From Micromonospora inositola (GTDB lineage: Bacteria; Actinomycetota; Actinomycetes; Mycobacteriales; Micromonosporaceae): a DNA stretch of 64,000 nt. Shown one piece after another: positions 7,179-15,599 of this stretch (positions within the stretch are counted from its first letter, which is position 1; each line of letters begins with the position of its first letter). The stretch is taken from assembly GCF_900090285.1 (NCBI RefSeq), contig NZ_LT607754.1, positions 2,914,001 through 2,978,000 on the forward strand, written 5' to 3'. A program made the position numbers and the translations under genes. The notes under the pieces are model-generated. The model had not been told where the DNA came from and ran no database searches. It saw only the letters and a program-made list of their open reading frames with translations.

Positions 7179-8765
7179 ATGACTCAGGAAACGCAGGCGG
7201 CGGCGAGACCCAACGTTCGGGTCGTGCTGTTCGGTCTGATGATCGCGATGATGCTCGCGATGCTCGACAACATGATCGTCAGCACCGCGCTGCCGCGGAT
7301 CGTCGGCGAGTTCGGCGGCGTCGACCACTTCACCTGGGTGGTCACCGCGTACGTGCTGGGGACCACCGTCTCCACCCCGATCTGGGGCAAGCTCGGTGAC
7401 CTCTACGGCCGCAAGGCGGTCTTCCTCACCTCCGTGGTGATCTTCCTGATCGGCTCGGCCCTGTGCGGCATGTCCGGCTCCGGCATGTTCGGCGGCGTCG
7501 ACACCGGCATGGTCGAGCTGATCGCCTTCCGCGCCGTGCAGGGTCTCGGTGCCGGCGGCCTGATGGTCGGCGTGATGGCGATCATCGGTGACCTGGTGCC
7601 GCCCCGCGAGCGGGGTCGCTACCAGGGCATGATCGCCGGCATCATGGCCATCGCCATGGTGGCCGGCCCGCTGGTCGGCGGCTTCATCACCGACAACCTC
7701 TCCTGGCGGTGGGCGTTCTACGTCAACCTGCCGCTCGGCGGCATCGCGCTGCTGGTCCTCGCCACCACGATGCACCTGCCGAAGTACCGCACCGAGCACA
7801 AGATCGACTGGCTGGGTGCCGCGCTGCTCTCCGTCGGCATCACCGCGATCGTGCTGCTCACCACCTGGGGCGGCAACGAGTACGACTGGACGTCCCCGCA
7901 GATCCTCGGCCTCGCCGCGCTCGCCGCGGTCGCGCTGGTGGTCTTCGCCTTCGTCGAGCGCCGGGCCGCCGAGCCGATCCTGCCGCTGGCCCTGTTCGCC
8001 AACCGGAACTTCGCCCTCATCTCGGTGATCGGCTTCCTGCTCGGCTTCGCGATGTTCGGCGCGATGAACTTCCTGCCGCTCTACCAGCAGACCGTGCAGG
8101 GCGCCTCGGCCACCAACAGCGGCCTGCTGCTGCTCCCGCTGATGTTCGGCATGCTGGTGGTCTCGCTGGTGATCGGCCGGGCGATCACGAAGACCGGCCG
8201 GTACCGGATCTTCCCGATCGTCGGCGGCGTGGTGATGACCACCGGCATGTTCCTGCTCAGCCGGCTGGACGTCGACACCAGCAAGGCCGAGTCCTCGCTC
8301 TACATGGTCGTGCTCGGCGCGGGCATGGGCTTCCTGATGCAGACCTCGATGCTGATCGCGCAGAACAGTGTCGAGCAGAAGGACCTCGGCGCGGCGAGCG
8401 GCGGAGCCACCTTCTTCCGCTCCATCGGCGGCTCCTTCGGCATCTCGCTCTTCGGCGCGATCTTCGCCAACCGGCTCGCCGACTCCGCCGCCGGCGGCGC
8501 GTTCAGCGGTGGTGGCGGCGAGGGCGGCCGGATGGACCTGGAGCAGCTCAAGGAGCTGCCGGCGCAGGTGCGCGAGCTGGTGCTCGGCGGCCTCTCCGAC
8601 GCCATCTCGCACGTCTTCCTCTGGGCGGTCGTCTTCACCATCGCCGTGCCGGTGCTCGCCTGGTTCATCAAGGAGGTCCCGCTCCGCTCGTCCAACGACG
8701 CCCCGGCGGCGGGCACCCCGGAGGACCAGGCCGAGGCCGCCCTCGGCAAGGCACTGGTCGACTGA
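7179..8765 (+). CDS. Drug:H+ antiporter of the DHA2 (EmrB/QacA, 14-TM) MFS family
   Basis: A 528-residue polytopic membrane protein. TM1 contains LAMLDNMIVSTALPRIVGEF, the DHA2 motif D1; motif A is GKLGDLYGRKAVFL; motif C-like glycines occur in AMVAGPLVGGFITDN. The FxxxR...LDVDTSKAE loop and a long C-terminal tail follow. It exports hydrophobic compounds using proton motive force; the substrate cannot be predicted. ATG 7179 lies just after the TetR operators and CCGGGGGA. A bulged 17-bp hairpin ends the unit. Confidence 0.93.
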   Translation: MTQETQAAARPNVRVVLFGLMIAMMLAMLDNMIVSTALPRIVGEFGGVDHFTWVVTAYVLGTTVSTPIWGKLGDLYGRKAVFLTSVVIFLIGSALCGMSGSGMFGGVDTGMVELIAFRAVQGLGAGGLMVGVMAIIGDLVPPRERGRYQGMIAGIMAIAMVAGPLVGGFITDNLSWRWAFYVNLPLGGIALLVLATTMHLPKYRTEHKIDWLGAALLSVGITAIVLLTTWGGNEYDWTSPQILGLAALAAVALVVFAFVERRAAEPILPLALFANRNFALISVIGFLLGFAMFGAMNFLPLYQQTVQGASATNSGLLLLPLMFGMLVVSLVIGRAITKTGRYRIFPIVGGVVMTTGMFLLSRLDVDTSKAESSLYMVVLGAGMGFLMQTSMLIAQNSVEQKDLGAASGGATFFRSIGGSFGISLFGAIFANRLADSAAGGAFSGGGGEGGRMDLEQLKELPAQVRELVLGGLSDAISHVFLWAVVFTIAVPVLAWFIKEVPLRSSNDAPAAGTPEDQAEAALGKALVD

Positions 8766-8774
8766 CGCACGCTC

Positions 8775-8816
8775 CGCGGCCACGCCGACCCCGATGCGGG
8801 GTACGGCGTGGCCGCG
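8775..8816. terminator. Bidirectional hairpin between MFS gene and TPR gene
   Basis: CGCGGCCACGCCG plus ACCCC pair with GGGGT plus CGGCGTGGCCGCG around a 5-nt loop GATGC, with a single bulged A at 8803. The hairpin sits between convergent genes and probably terminates both. Confidence 0.75.
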
Positions 8817-8867
8817 CCGCATTTCCGGGCCCGACCGCCTCGACGGGCGGGCGGGTGGTGGGGCGGG

Positions 8868-10700
8868 TCAGGGGCGGCGGAAGGCGCCGGTGAGGCGGCG
8901 CCAGAGGCGGCGCAGGGCGCCGGGGCGACGCGTCTCACCGGCCGCGCCGGAGATCAGCTCCCGGGCCAGGGCCGTGGTCGGCTCGTCCAGCGCCGGGGTG
9001 GCGAGGGCCAGGTGGGCCACGGAGGCGGCGATCGGCACCCGGCGTTCGCGGGACACGGCCGCCACGTCGGCGAGGCGTTCGGCCACCGCCCGAGCCACGT
9101 CGGGGCGTACCGCGGGGTCGACCCAGGCGGCGGTGACCAGGGCGAACAGCGCCGCCTCGGTGATCCAGTCCTCCACGCCCCAGACCAGCTCCAGCAGCAC
9201 CCGTCGCCGGGTGGACTCCGCCCACGGCTCGTCGGTGCGGTGGTGCAGCAGGCCGAGGCAGGCCCAGACCTGCACGCAGCGCACCCAGAGCGAGGGGTCC
9301 TGGCCGGCGAGCACCCGGCCCAGCGCGGTCGGCGGCGTCTCCGGCGGGTGCACCAGCAGGCCGAGCAGGTCGGTCAGCTCCAGGGTGGCCAGCCCGACCG
9401 CGGCGTCGTACGCGGCCGGCGGGTGCGGCCACGCCGGGTGGGCGAGCTGCCGGATGCGTTCCGCGGCCTCGGTCGACGGGACCGGCAGGGTGGGCGCGGC
9501 GATGGCGCCGTCGTACCGCCAGAGCTGGCAGGTGGTGGCGCGGCGGGGCTGGCGGGGGTCCGGGTCGGTCACCTCGGCCACCTCGACGTCGAGGCCGGGC
9601 ACGGCCGCCGCGACGGTACGCATCGCGCTGGGCGGCTCCAGTGCGTCCAGCCGTACGGCGAGCCGGGCGGCGCCCTCGGCGGCGAGGGCCTGCCGCAGCG
9701 CGTCCAGCATCGGCCCGCCGGCCGGGGTGACCTGGCCCAGCCAGGGGCGGCTGCGGCAGCACTCGGCGAGGTCCGCGTGCTCGTGGCTGTCGTCGGGATG
9801 ATCCCGGACGAAGTCCGCGAGGGCCACCAGGTGCGCCACGTCCCCGTCGCGCTGGAAGCGCAGCCGGTGCGCGGTGTGCACGGCGCAGTCGAAGGTGGGG
9901 TCGCGCGCGAGGGCCCGGTCGATCCAGCCGAGCGCCTCGTCGAGCCGGCCGGTGTCGGCGAGGGTGCCGGCGATGTCGGCGTAGACCGCGAGGTCGTCGG
10001 GGTCGTGTTCGACGGCGCGGCCGAGCGCGGCCAGGGCGTCGCGGGTCTGGCCGGCGCTGCGGTACGCGTACCCGAGCCAGACCTCGCCGAGTTTGGTCGG
10101 CTCCGCGCGTACCCCCCGGGCGGCCCAGGTGACGGCGAGGGCGACCTCGCCGATCCGCCGGGCCAGCGCGGACGCCGCGCCCAGCAGCAGCGCGTGCCCG
10201 GGGTGCGCGGTGACCGCGTTGCGGGCCAGCGTGAGGTACGGCCGCAGCGGGTCGCGGAGGCGCCGGGGCACCGGGTCGGGCGCCGCCGCGCAGATCTGCA
10301 TGAGGATCCGGGCGATCCGCTCGGGTTCGAGGCGTTCGGGCAGCTCAGGGGCGGTCACCCAGGGCACGCCCGCCCAGTCGGCGCCGGGCGCGTAGCCGGT
10401 GGCCGCGGCCAGCAGGTCGAGTCCTTCGGCCGGCCGCCCGGCGGCGGCGAGCAGGTGTGCGCGGGCCACCACCGCGCCGACGAATGCGTGGTGCCCCAGC
10501 GGGAAGAGATCCAGGTCGCCGCCGCTGGCCGCGGCGACCCGGGCCAGGGTCTCGTGCACCTCGGGCAGCGTGGGGGCCTGGACGAGGGCGGCGGCGACGT
10601 GGGCGGCGGCGTGCTGGAGATCCCCGTCGCCCAGCGCCAGCCGGGCGAGCGCGAGTTCCCCCTCCGCGGAGAGCGCAGGGTCGTCCGTTCCCTCGGGCAC
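8868..10700 (-). CDS. Large tetratricopeptide-repeat protein of unknown role
   Basis: A 610-residue cytoplasmic, helix-rich protein. TPR-like repeats are clear in the centre, for example LGEVWLGYAYRSAGQTRDALAALGRAVEHDP followed by LAVYADIAGTLADTGRLDEALGWIDRALARDP. The C-terminal half (Trp-rich, DPSLWVRCVQVWACLGLLHH) has no recognised domain. GTG 10700 has GAGAGGA 4 nt upstream; the open frame extends to 10829 but without a better site. Divergent from the SIS gene. TPRs imply protein-protein interaction; the partner is unknown. Confidence 0.8.
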   Translation of the reverse strand: MPEGTDDPALSAEGELALARLALGDGDLQHAAAHVAAALVQAPTLPEVHETLARVAAASGGDLDLFPLGHHAFVGAVVARAHLLAAAGRPAEGLDLLAAATGYAPGADWAGVPWVTAPELPERLEPERIARILMQICAAAPDPVPRRLRDPLRPYLTLARNAVTAHPGHALLLGAASALARRIGEVALAVTWAARGVRAEPTKLGEVWLGYAYRSAGQTRDALAALGRAVEHDPDDLAVYADIAGTLADTGRLDEALGWIDRALARDPTFDCAVHTAHRLRFQRDGDVAHLVALADFVRDHPDDSHEHADLAECCRSRPWLGQVTPAGGPMLDALRQALAAEGAARLAVRLDALEPPSAMRTVAAAVPGLDVEVAEVTDPDPRQPRRATTCQLWRYDGAIAAPTLPVPSTEAAERIRQLAHPAWPHPPAAYDAAVGLATLELTDLLGLLVHPPETPPTALGRVLAGQDPSLWVRCVQVWACLGLLHHRTDEPWAESTRRRVLLELVWGVEDWITEAALFALVTAAWVDPAVRPDVARAVAERLADVAAVSRERRVPIAASVAHLALATPALDEPTTALARELISGAAGETRRPGALRRLWRRLTGAFRRP

Positions 10701-10864
10701 GTCGTCCTCTCGCCTGAGTCGGTTCGCCAGTCGGGCAAGCCTAGGGGATGGTGCGTTGATTTGGTGATCCACTGCGCATTGCTGCTCGTTGCGTTGCTCG
10801 TATGGGCGCAAAGATGCAAGACTGAGCACCGATCGCGCGACAATCGCGCAGAGGGGAGTTCTCC
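10701..10864 (+). promoter_or_regulatory. Promoter region of the SIS gene with TTGC/GCAA inverted elements
   Basis: This stretch is less GC-rich than its surroundings. It contains repeated TTGC units (about 10782-10800) opposed by GCAAAGATGCA (about 10808-10818), giving TTGC-N10-GCAA. This looks like an operator for the sugar-phosphate gene downstream, but no regulator is encoded nearby. GAGGGGAG precedes the GTG at 10865. Confidence 0.35.
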
Positions 10865-11917
10865 GTGACCCGTCCAGGCGCCGGCATGGCGGCCGACATC
10901 GACGAGCAGCCGGCCGGCTACGACCGCCTGCTCTCCGCCGACCACGCCGGGGCGATCGCCCGGGTGGCGGCGGTGATCGCCGAGCGCCGCCCCCGGCACG
11001 TGGTCTTCACCGCCCGCGGCACCTCCGATCACGCAGCCCTCTACGCGGCGTACCTGGCCGAGATCCGGCTGGGCCTCCCCGCCGGCCTCGCCTCGCCCAG
11101 CGCGATCACCGTCTACGGCGCCCGGCCCGACCTCTCCGACGCCCTGGTCGTCGGGGTCAGCCAGAGCGGCGGCTCGCCCGACCTGGCCGAGGTGCTCCGG
11201 GTGGCCCGGGCCTCGGGCGCGCTCACCCTCGCCGTCACCAACGCGCCCGACTCCCCGCTGGTGGAGACCGCCGAGCTCGCCGTCGACATCGCCGCCGGGC
11301 ACGAGCGGGCGGTCGCCGCCACCAAGACGTACACCGCCGAGCTGCTCGCGCTGCTGATGCTGGTCGAGGGGGTACGCGCCGGCGACGGGATGCTGCCGGC
11401 CGAGGAGCGGGCCGCCCTCGCCGCCCTGCCCGAGCTGGCCGAGCGCACCCTCGCCGATCCCACCCCGGCCCAGCTCGCCCCGCGCTACCGGTTCGCCGCC
11501 CAGCTCGTCACCACCGGCCGGGGGTACGCGTACCCGACCGCCCGGGAGGCGGCGCTGAAGCTGATGGAGACCTCGTACCTGCCGGCGCTCGCCTTCTCCG
11601 GCGCCGACCTGCTGCACGGCCCCCTGGCCATGACCGATCCGGACGTCCCGGTGCTCGCCGTCGTCGGCTCCGGCCCCGGCGGGCGGTCGATGGGGGAGGT
11701 GCTGCCCCGGCTCGGCGAGCGCCGCGCCGACGTGCTGGTGGTCGGCTCCGCCGACGTCGAGGGGGCCACCCGGATGGCCGTCCCTGAGGTCGACGAGCGG
11801 TACGCCCCGCTGCTGGACATCCTCCCGTTGCAGCGGCTCGCCCTGGCTCTGGCGCTGGCCCGCGGCGAGGACCCGGACGCTCCGCGCGGGCTGAAGAAGG
11901 TCACCACGACGATGTGA
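10865..11917 (+). CDS. SIS-domain sugar-phosphate isomerase/deaminase (GlmS C-terminal-like)
   Basis: 350 residues with two SIS domains like the isomerase half of glucosamine-6-phosphate synthase but without the glutaminase domain. Features are FTARGTSDHAALYA, VGVSQSGGSPDLAEVL (the Ser/Gly sugar-phosphate loop), AATKTYTAELLALLMLVEG, and GRGYAYPTAREAALKLMETSYLPALAFSGADLLHGPLAM. Proteins of this kind (AgaS/FrlB/NagB-II-like) isomerise or deaminate aminosugar phosphates. Start GTG 10865, with a GGGGAG site 6 nt before. The precise substrate is not deducible. It precedes the PdtaS kinase by 25 bp, but that gene appears to have its own promoter. Confidence 0.85.
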   Translation: MTRPGAGMAADIDEQPAGYDRLLSADHAGAIARVAAVIAERRPRHVVFTARGTSDHAALYAAYLAEIRLGLPAGLASPSAITVYGARPDLSDALVVGVSQSGGSPDLAEVLRVARASGALTLAVTNAPDSPLVETAELAVDIAAGHERAVAATKTYTAELLALLMLVEGVRAGDGMLPAEERAALAALPELAERTLADPTPAQLAPRYRFAAQLVTTGRGYAYPTAREAALKLMETSYLPALAFSGADLLHGPLAMTDPDVPVLAVVGSGPGGRSMGEVLPRLGERRADVLVVGSADVEGATRMAVPEVDERYAPLLDILPLQRLALALALARGEDPDAPRGLKKVTTTM

Positions 11918-11942
11918 CCCGCGGCGTGGCACGCTGGGTCTC

Positions 11943-13490
11943 GTGTCCACGCTGCGCGACCTCGCCGAGGAGCACACCCAGCTCCGCCCGGCCGACATCG
12001 ACCACCTGCACCGGATCGCGGGGGACTGGCAGCTGCTGTCCGACCTCTCCTTCGCCGACCTGCTGCTCTGGGTGCCGGTGGACGGCGACGGGACGTTCCT
12101 CTGCGTCGCCCAGGTCCGCCCGACGACCGCCCCCACCGCCTACCTGGACGACCAGGTGGGGCGGATCGTCGGCGGGCCGGAGGTGGCGCACCTGGAGGTC
12201 GCCCACCGGCAGGGCCGGATCTGGCGGGAGGGCGATCCGGTCTGGTACGGCGACGTGCCCGCCCGGCACGAGGCGATCCCGGTCCGGCTGCGCACCGCCG
12301 ACGGGGAGGCCGGCGAGGTGGTCGCCGTGGTCGGCCGGGACACCAACCTCTCCACCGCCCGCACGCCCAGCCAGCTCGAACTGAACTACCTGACCACCGC
12401 CGACGACCTGGCCCAGATGATCGCCGACGGAACGTTTCCGCCGCCCCGGCACCCCGGCGAGACCACCTCCGCGCCCCGGGTCGGCGACGGCCTCGTCCGG
12501 CTGGACGCCAACGGCAAGGTCACCTACGCCAGCCCGAACGCGCAGTCCGCGTACCGGCGGTTGGGCTACGCCTCCCACCTGGTGGGTGAGGACCTGGCCA
12601 AGCTGCACCGCCGGCTGGCCGGTGACCCGCTCGAAGGCACCGACGCCGGCAACGCCGTGCTGGCCGCGCTGCGCGGCGAGGCCCCGCCCCGGCGGGAGAT
12701 CGACGCCCGGGGCGCCACCATGCTCACCCGGGCCCTGCCGCTGATGCCGGCCGGCGTGCCGATCGGCGCCCTGGTGCTGGTCCGCGACATCACCGAGGTG
12801 CGCCGCCGCGACCGCGCCCTGATCACCAAGGACGCCACCATCCGGGAGATCCACCACCGGGTGAAGAACAACCTGCAGACCGTGGCCGCGCTGCTCCGCC
12901 TCCAGGCCCGCCGGGTGTCCATGCCCGAGGCCCGGGTCGCCCTGGAGGAGTCGGTCCGCCGGGTCGCCTCGATCGCCCTGGTGCACGAGACGCTCTCCAT
13001 GTCCAGCGACGAGGCGGTCGAGTTCGACGGCATCGTCGACCGGGTGGCCAGCGCGGCGACCGAGGTCGCGGCGACCGAGGTGACGGTCGGCATGCGCCGC
13101 AAGGGCAGCTTCGGCGTGCTGCCCGCCGAGATCGCCACCTCGCTGGTGATGGTCCTCAACGAGCTGCTGCTCAACGCCGTCGAGCACGGCTTCCCGCCCG
13201 CCGGACAGGAGGGCGCGGCCGCCGTCGACGGGGACGGGAAGCCCGAGGTGGTGGTCTCGGCGCACCGGTTCCGCAAGCAGCTGCACGTCTCGGTCGCCGA
13301 CAACGGTCGGGGCCTGCCCGAGCAGTTCGACGCCGAACGCGGCGGCAAGCTCGGCCTGCAGATCGTCCGGGCGCTGGTGACCGGCGAACTCCGCGGCACC
13401 ATCGAGCTGCGCAACGGCGCCACCGGCGGCACCGAGGCCGTCCTGGTCGTCCCCCTCGCCCGCGGCTCCGCCGACCGCCTCGCCCCCTGA
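11943..13490 (+). CDS. pdtaS: PdtaS-like cytosolic sensor histidine kinase (HisKA_2)
   Basis: 515 residues with an N-terminal GAF-type sensor (about 1-150), a PAS domain (about 180-285, VRLDANGKVTYASPNAQSAY), the HisKA_2 box with phospho-acceptor His304/305 in REIHHRVKNNLQTVAALLRLQARR, and an HATPase with NELLLNAVEHG, DNGRGLP and GKLGLQIV. No membrane segment. Domain order and the clustering with the sigH-type locus and WhiB1 match mycobacterial PdtaS, which phosphorylates the antiterminator PdtaR; no PdtaR gene is in this window. CACGCT 7 nt before the GTG suggests a leaderless transcript. Confidence 0.88.
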   Translation: MSTLRDLAEEHTQLRPADIDHLHRIAGDWQLLSDLSFADLLLWVPVDGDGTFLCVAQVRPTTAPTAYLDDQVGRIVGGPEVAHLEVAHRQGRIWREGDPVWYGDVPARHEAIPVRLRTADGEAGEVVAVVGRDTNLSTARTPSQLELNYLTTADDLAQMIADGTFPPPRHPGETTSAPRVGDGLVRLDANGKVTYASPNAQSAYRRLGYASHLVGEDLAKLHRRLAGDPLEGTDAGNAVLAALRGEAPPRREIDARGATMLTRALPLMPAGVPIGALVLVRDITEVRRRDRALITKDATIREIHHRVKNNLQTVAALLRLQARRVSMPEARVALEESVRRVASIALVHETLSMSSDEAVEFDGIVDRVASAATEVAATEVTVGMRRKGSFGVLPAEIATSLVMVLNELLLNAVEHGFPPAGQEGAAAVDGDGKPEVVVSAHRFRKQLHVSVADNGRGLPEQFDAERGGKLGLQIVRALVTGELRGTIELRNGATGGTEAVLVVPLARGSADRLAP

Positions 13491-13614
13491 CTCCCCGCGT
13501 TCCCGGCCCCTGCGGACCGCGCCGCGCCGAGCCGGGGAAGTCGGGCAACTTCGGGATGTTTGCGGGCTTGCCGGTGGGCAGCGGCGGCGGGGCCGCCTGC
13601 GGGCACGGCGGGGA

Positions 13615-15237
13615 TCATCGGGCGAGCAGGGCGACGGTGAGGCCGGGACGCGGCCAGACCTGGCGGACGATGAAGCCGTCCCGCAGCGCCGCGCCCTTCG
13701 CCCCCGGCACGGTCGCCACCGGATCGCTGCGCCGCCCGGCGACCACCAGCCAGACCCGGCGCGCGCCGGCCAGGCACTCCGCCGGCCGCTCGCACTCGCC
13801 GGCCCAGAGGTCCGCGCGCTGCCGCTGGTCGCGGACCACCAGCACGTCCCGGGGCTGCCGCGACCCCAGGTGGTACGCGGTGCCGAGGTCGAGGAAGAGC
13901 CAACTGTCCCGGGGGGAGAAGACGATGACGTCGCCGGGCTGCTCATGGTCGGCGATCACCCGGGCCACCCCCCGGTAGTCGACGGTGGCGCTGCGCGGCC
14001 ATTCGTGGGTGCGGCGCAACGCCGCCTGATCGGGCAGGCCGAGCACCCCGGCCAGCACCACCACGGCGAGCGCCGGCGCCAGCCGTACGCCGGCCAGGGC
14101 CGCGCCGGCCAGCAGGCAGCCGAACGGCACGGTGAAGACCAGGTAGCGCGGCACCCACAGCGGTACGACCAGCCCCGCGGCGAAGACCAGCAGCACCGGC
14201 AGCAGCACACAGGCCGCCGGCAGCAGCGCCCGCCGGACGAGCCGTCCGGCGCCCAGCGCGGCGAGACCGAGCAGCAGGCCGCCCACCGCGCCGCTCTGCG
14301 CCACCCCACCGGGCAGCGCCGGCAGGTCGGTGAGCCGCGCCGGGTCCACCCAGTCGAGCTGCCGGGACCGCTGCCCCCGGGCCACCAGCACCAGCGGGCT
14401 GACCAGCAGTACGGCCGGCGCCAACGCCACCAGCCACCGCCACAGGACACGGCGACGCGCCTGCCGCGCGCCGCCCGTTCGTTCGTCGCCGGGTCGTTCG
14501 CCGGTCCGCCGCTCACTGTCCGGTCGTTCGTCGTCCGGTCCCCCGCCGGCCGACCGGTCGTCGATGGGCCGGCCGGCGCCACCCGGCGGAGCGTCGAGAC
14601 CGGCGGCTGTCGGGTCGCGCCACCGGACCAGCAGCACCGCGACGGCGTGCGCGGCGAGCAGGGTGAGTGCGATGAGGTGGGTCAGGCCCAACCCCGCGAC
14701 GGCGGCTGCGTAGCCCGCCCAGCGGGCCCACGACGGGCGGCGTAGCGCCTCGACCAGCAGCAGCGTGGCGAGCACGGCGAGGAGCGTGGCCAGCGCGTAC
14801 GGGCGGGCTTCCTGGGCGTACCGGGAGGTGCCGGGAAGGACGGCGAAGAGCAGCCCCGCCAGTAACCCGACCCGGGCGTCGACCAGCCGTTCGCCGAGCC
14901 GGGCGGTCAGCCCCGCGGCGCCCGCCATGGCCAGCACGGACGGCAGCCGCAGCGCGGTCGTCGAGTCGCCGAACAGCGCGATCCAGCCGTGCATGAGCAG
15001 GTAGTACGGCCCGGTGGCGGCGTCGATGGTGCCGGCCAGCCGGACCAGGTCGCCGACCGGCCGGGTCGCTGCGCTCCAGGTCGCCAGCTCGTCCCGCCAC
15101 AGCTGCGCGCGGCTCACCCCCGTGAGGGTGACCACCAGCGTGAGCAGCATCGGCGCCAGCCAGGCCAGCCACCGTGGGTAGCTCCGGGCCGGAGCGGCCG
15201 CGCCTCTGGCCCGTCTCGGCTCCGAAGGTGCGGTCAC
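13615..15237 (-). CDS. GT39/ArnT-like membrane glycosyltransferase
   Basis: About 540 residues with some ten or more TM helices. The first extracytoplasmic loop has WRDELATWSAATRP, the acidic catalytic motif of polyprenyl-phosphate-dependent mannosyltransferases, followed by TGPYYLLMHGWIALFG and RYAQEARPYAL. A soluble C-terminal part has SPRDSWLFLDLG. Between TM segments, at about 14477-14590, lies a low-complexity, Asp/Arg/Gly-rich insert (GERPGDERTGG-type units) absent from typical homologs. Start GTG 15237 fits GACGCT-N7; GTG 15252 is an alternative. The acceptor is unknown. Confidence 0.82.
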   Translation of the reverse strand: MTAPSEPRRARGAAAPARSYPRWLAWLAPMLLTLVVTLTGVSRAQLWRDELATWSAATRPVGDLVRLAGTIDAATGPYYLLMHGWIALFGDSTTALRLPSVLAMAGAAGLTARLGERLVDARVGLLAGLLFAVLPGTSRYAQEARPYALATLLAVLATLLLVEALRRPSWARWAGYAAAVAGLGLTHLIALTLLAAHAVAVLLVRWRDPTAAGLDAPPGGAGRPIDDRSAGGGPDDERPDSERRTGERPGDERTGGARQARRRVLWRWLVALAPAVLLVSPLVLVARGQRSRQLDWVDPARLTDLPALPGGVAQSGAVGGLLLGLAALGAGRLVRRALLPAACVLLPVLLVFAAGLVVPLWVPRYLVFTVPFGCLLAGAALAGVRLAPALAVVVLAGVLGLPDQAALRRTHEWPRSATVDYRGVARVIADHEQPGDVIVFSPRDSWLFLDLGTAYHLGSRQPRDVLVVRDQRQRADLWAGECERPAECLAGARRVWLVVAGRRSDPVATVPGAKGAALRDGFIVRQVWPRPGLTVALLAR

Positions 15238-15385
15238 ATGTCGCAGCGTCACACAGCAGGACGGCCCGTCGGGCTGGTCCGCCGATTCGCGGGTGGGGCA
15301 CGTCGGGACGGTGATCCGGTCCGTGATGTGGGATCACACACGCGGTCATTGGCCGGTCAACCGGGGGTATGGGAGCATGGGGCCC

Positions 15386-15472
15386 ATGACCGCCGCTGTC
15401 GTCCGCCGCTTCGTGGCCCGTCGCCACGTCGACTACGGCCGCGTGCGCAGCGCGATCTGTCCGGCCCACTGA
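15386..15472 (+). CDS. Cysteine-responsive leader peptide of the sulfite-reductase operon
   Basis: A 28-codon ORF beginning MTAAVVRRFVARRHVDYGRV and ending RSAICPAH. The RRHVD...SAxC pattern is that of small actinobacterial leader peptides upstream of sulfur genes; mycobacterial relatives act as cysteine attenuators. The Cys codon (TGT) is the 25th of 28 sense codons, close to the stop, where ribosome stalling would matter. An in-frame ATG is also at 15377. GAGCAT 7 nt before ATG 15386 fits a leaderless start. The first enzyme gene begins 127 nt after the peptide stop. Confidence 0.75.
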   Translation: MTAAVVRRFVARRHVDYGRVRSAICPAH

Positions 15473-15534
15473 CGACGCCCGACCCATCCGTCTCGGGCGC
15501 GTTCCGCGCCGGCCGTCGAAGACATCGCCGTCCA

Positions 15535-15552
15535 CGGCCCTCCTCAGGGCCG
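15535..15552 (+). promoter_or_regulatory. Candidate attenuator hairpin between leader peptide and sulfite reductase
   Basis: CGGCCCT and AGGGCCG form a 7-bp stem with loop CCTC, 62 nt after the leader-peptide stop and 48 nt before the sulfite reductase ATG. No U-run follows, so it may act with a terminator factor or mask downstream sequence. The role in attenuation is inferred. Confidence 0.4.
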
Positions 15553-15599
15553 GCCGCCGCGTCCGCGTCCAGGCACAGCAGACAACGGAGGACGCCGCG

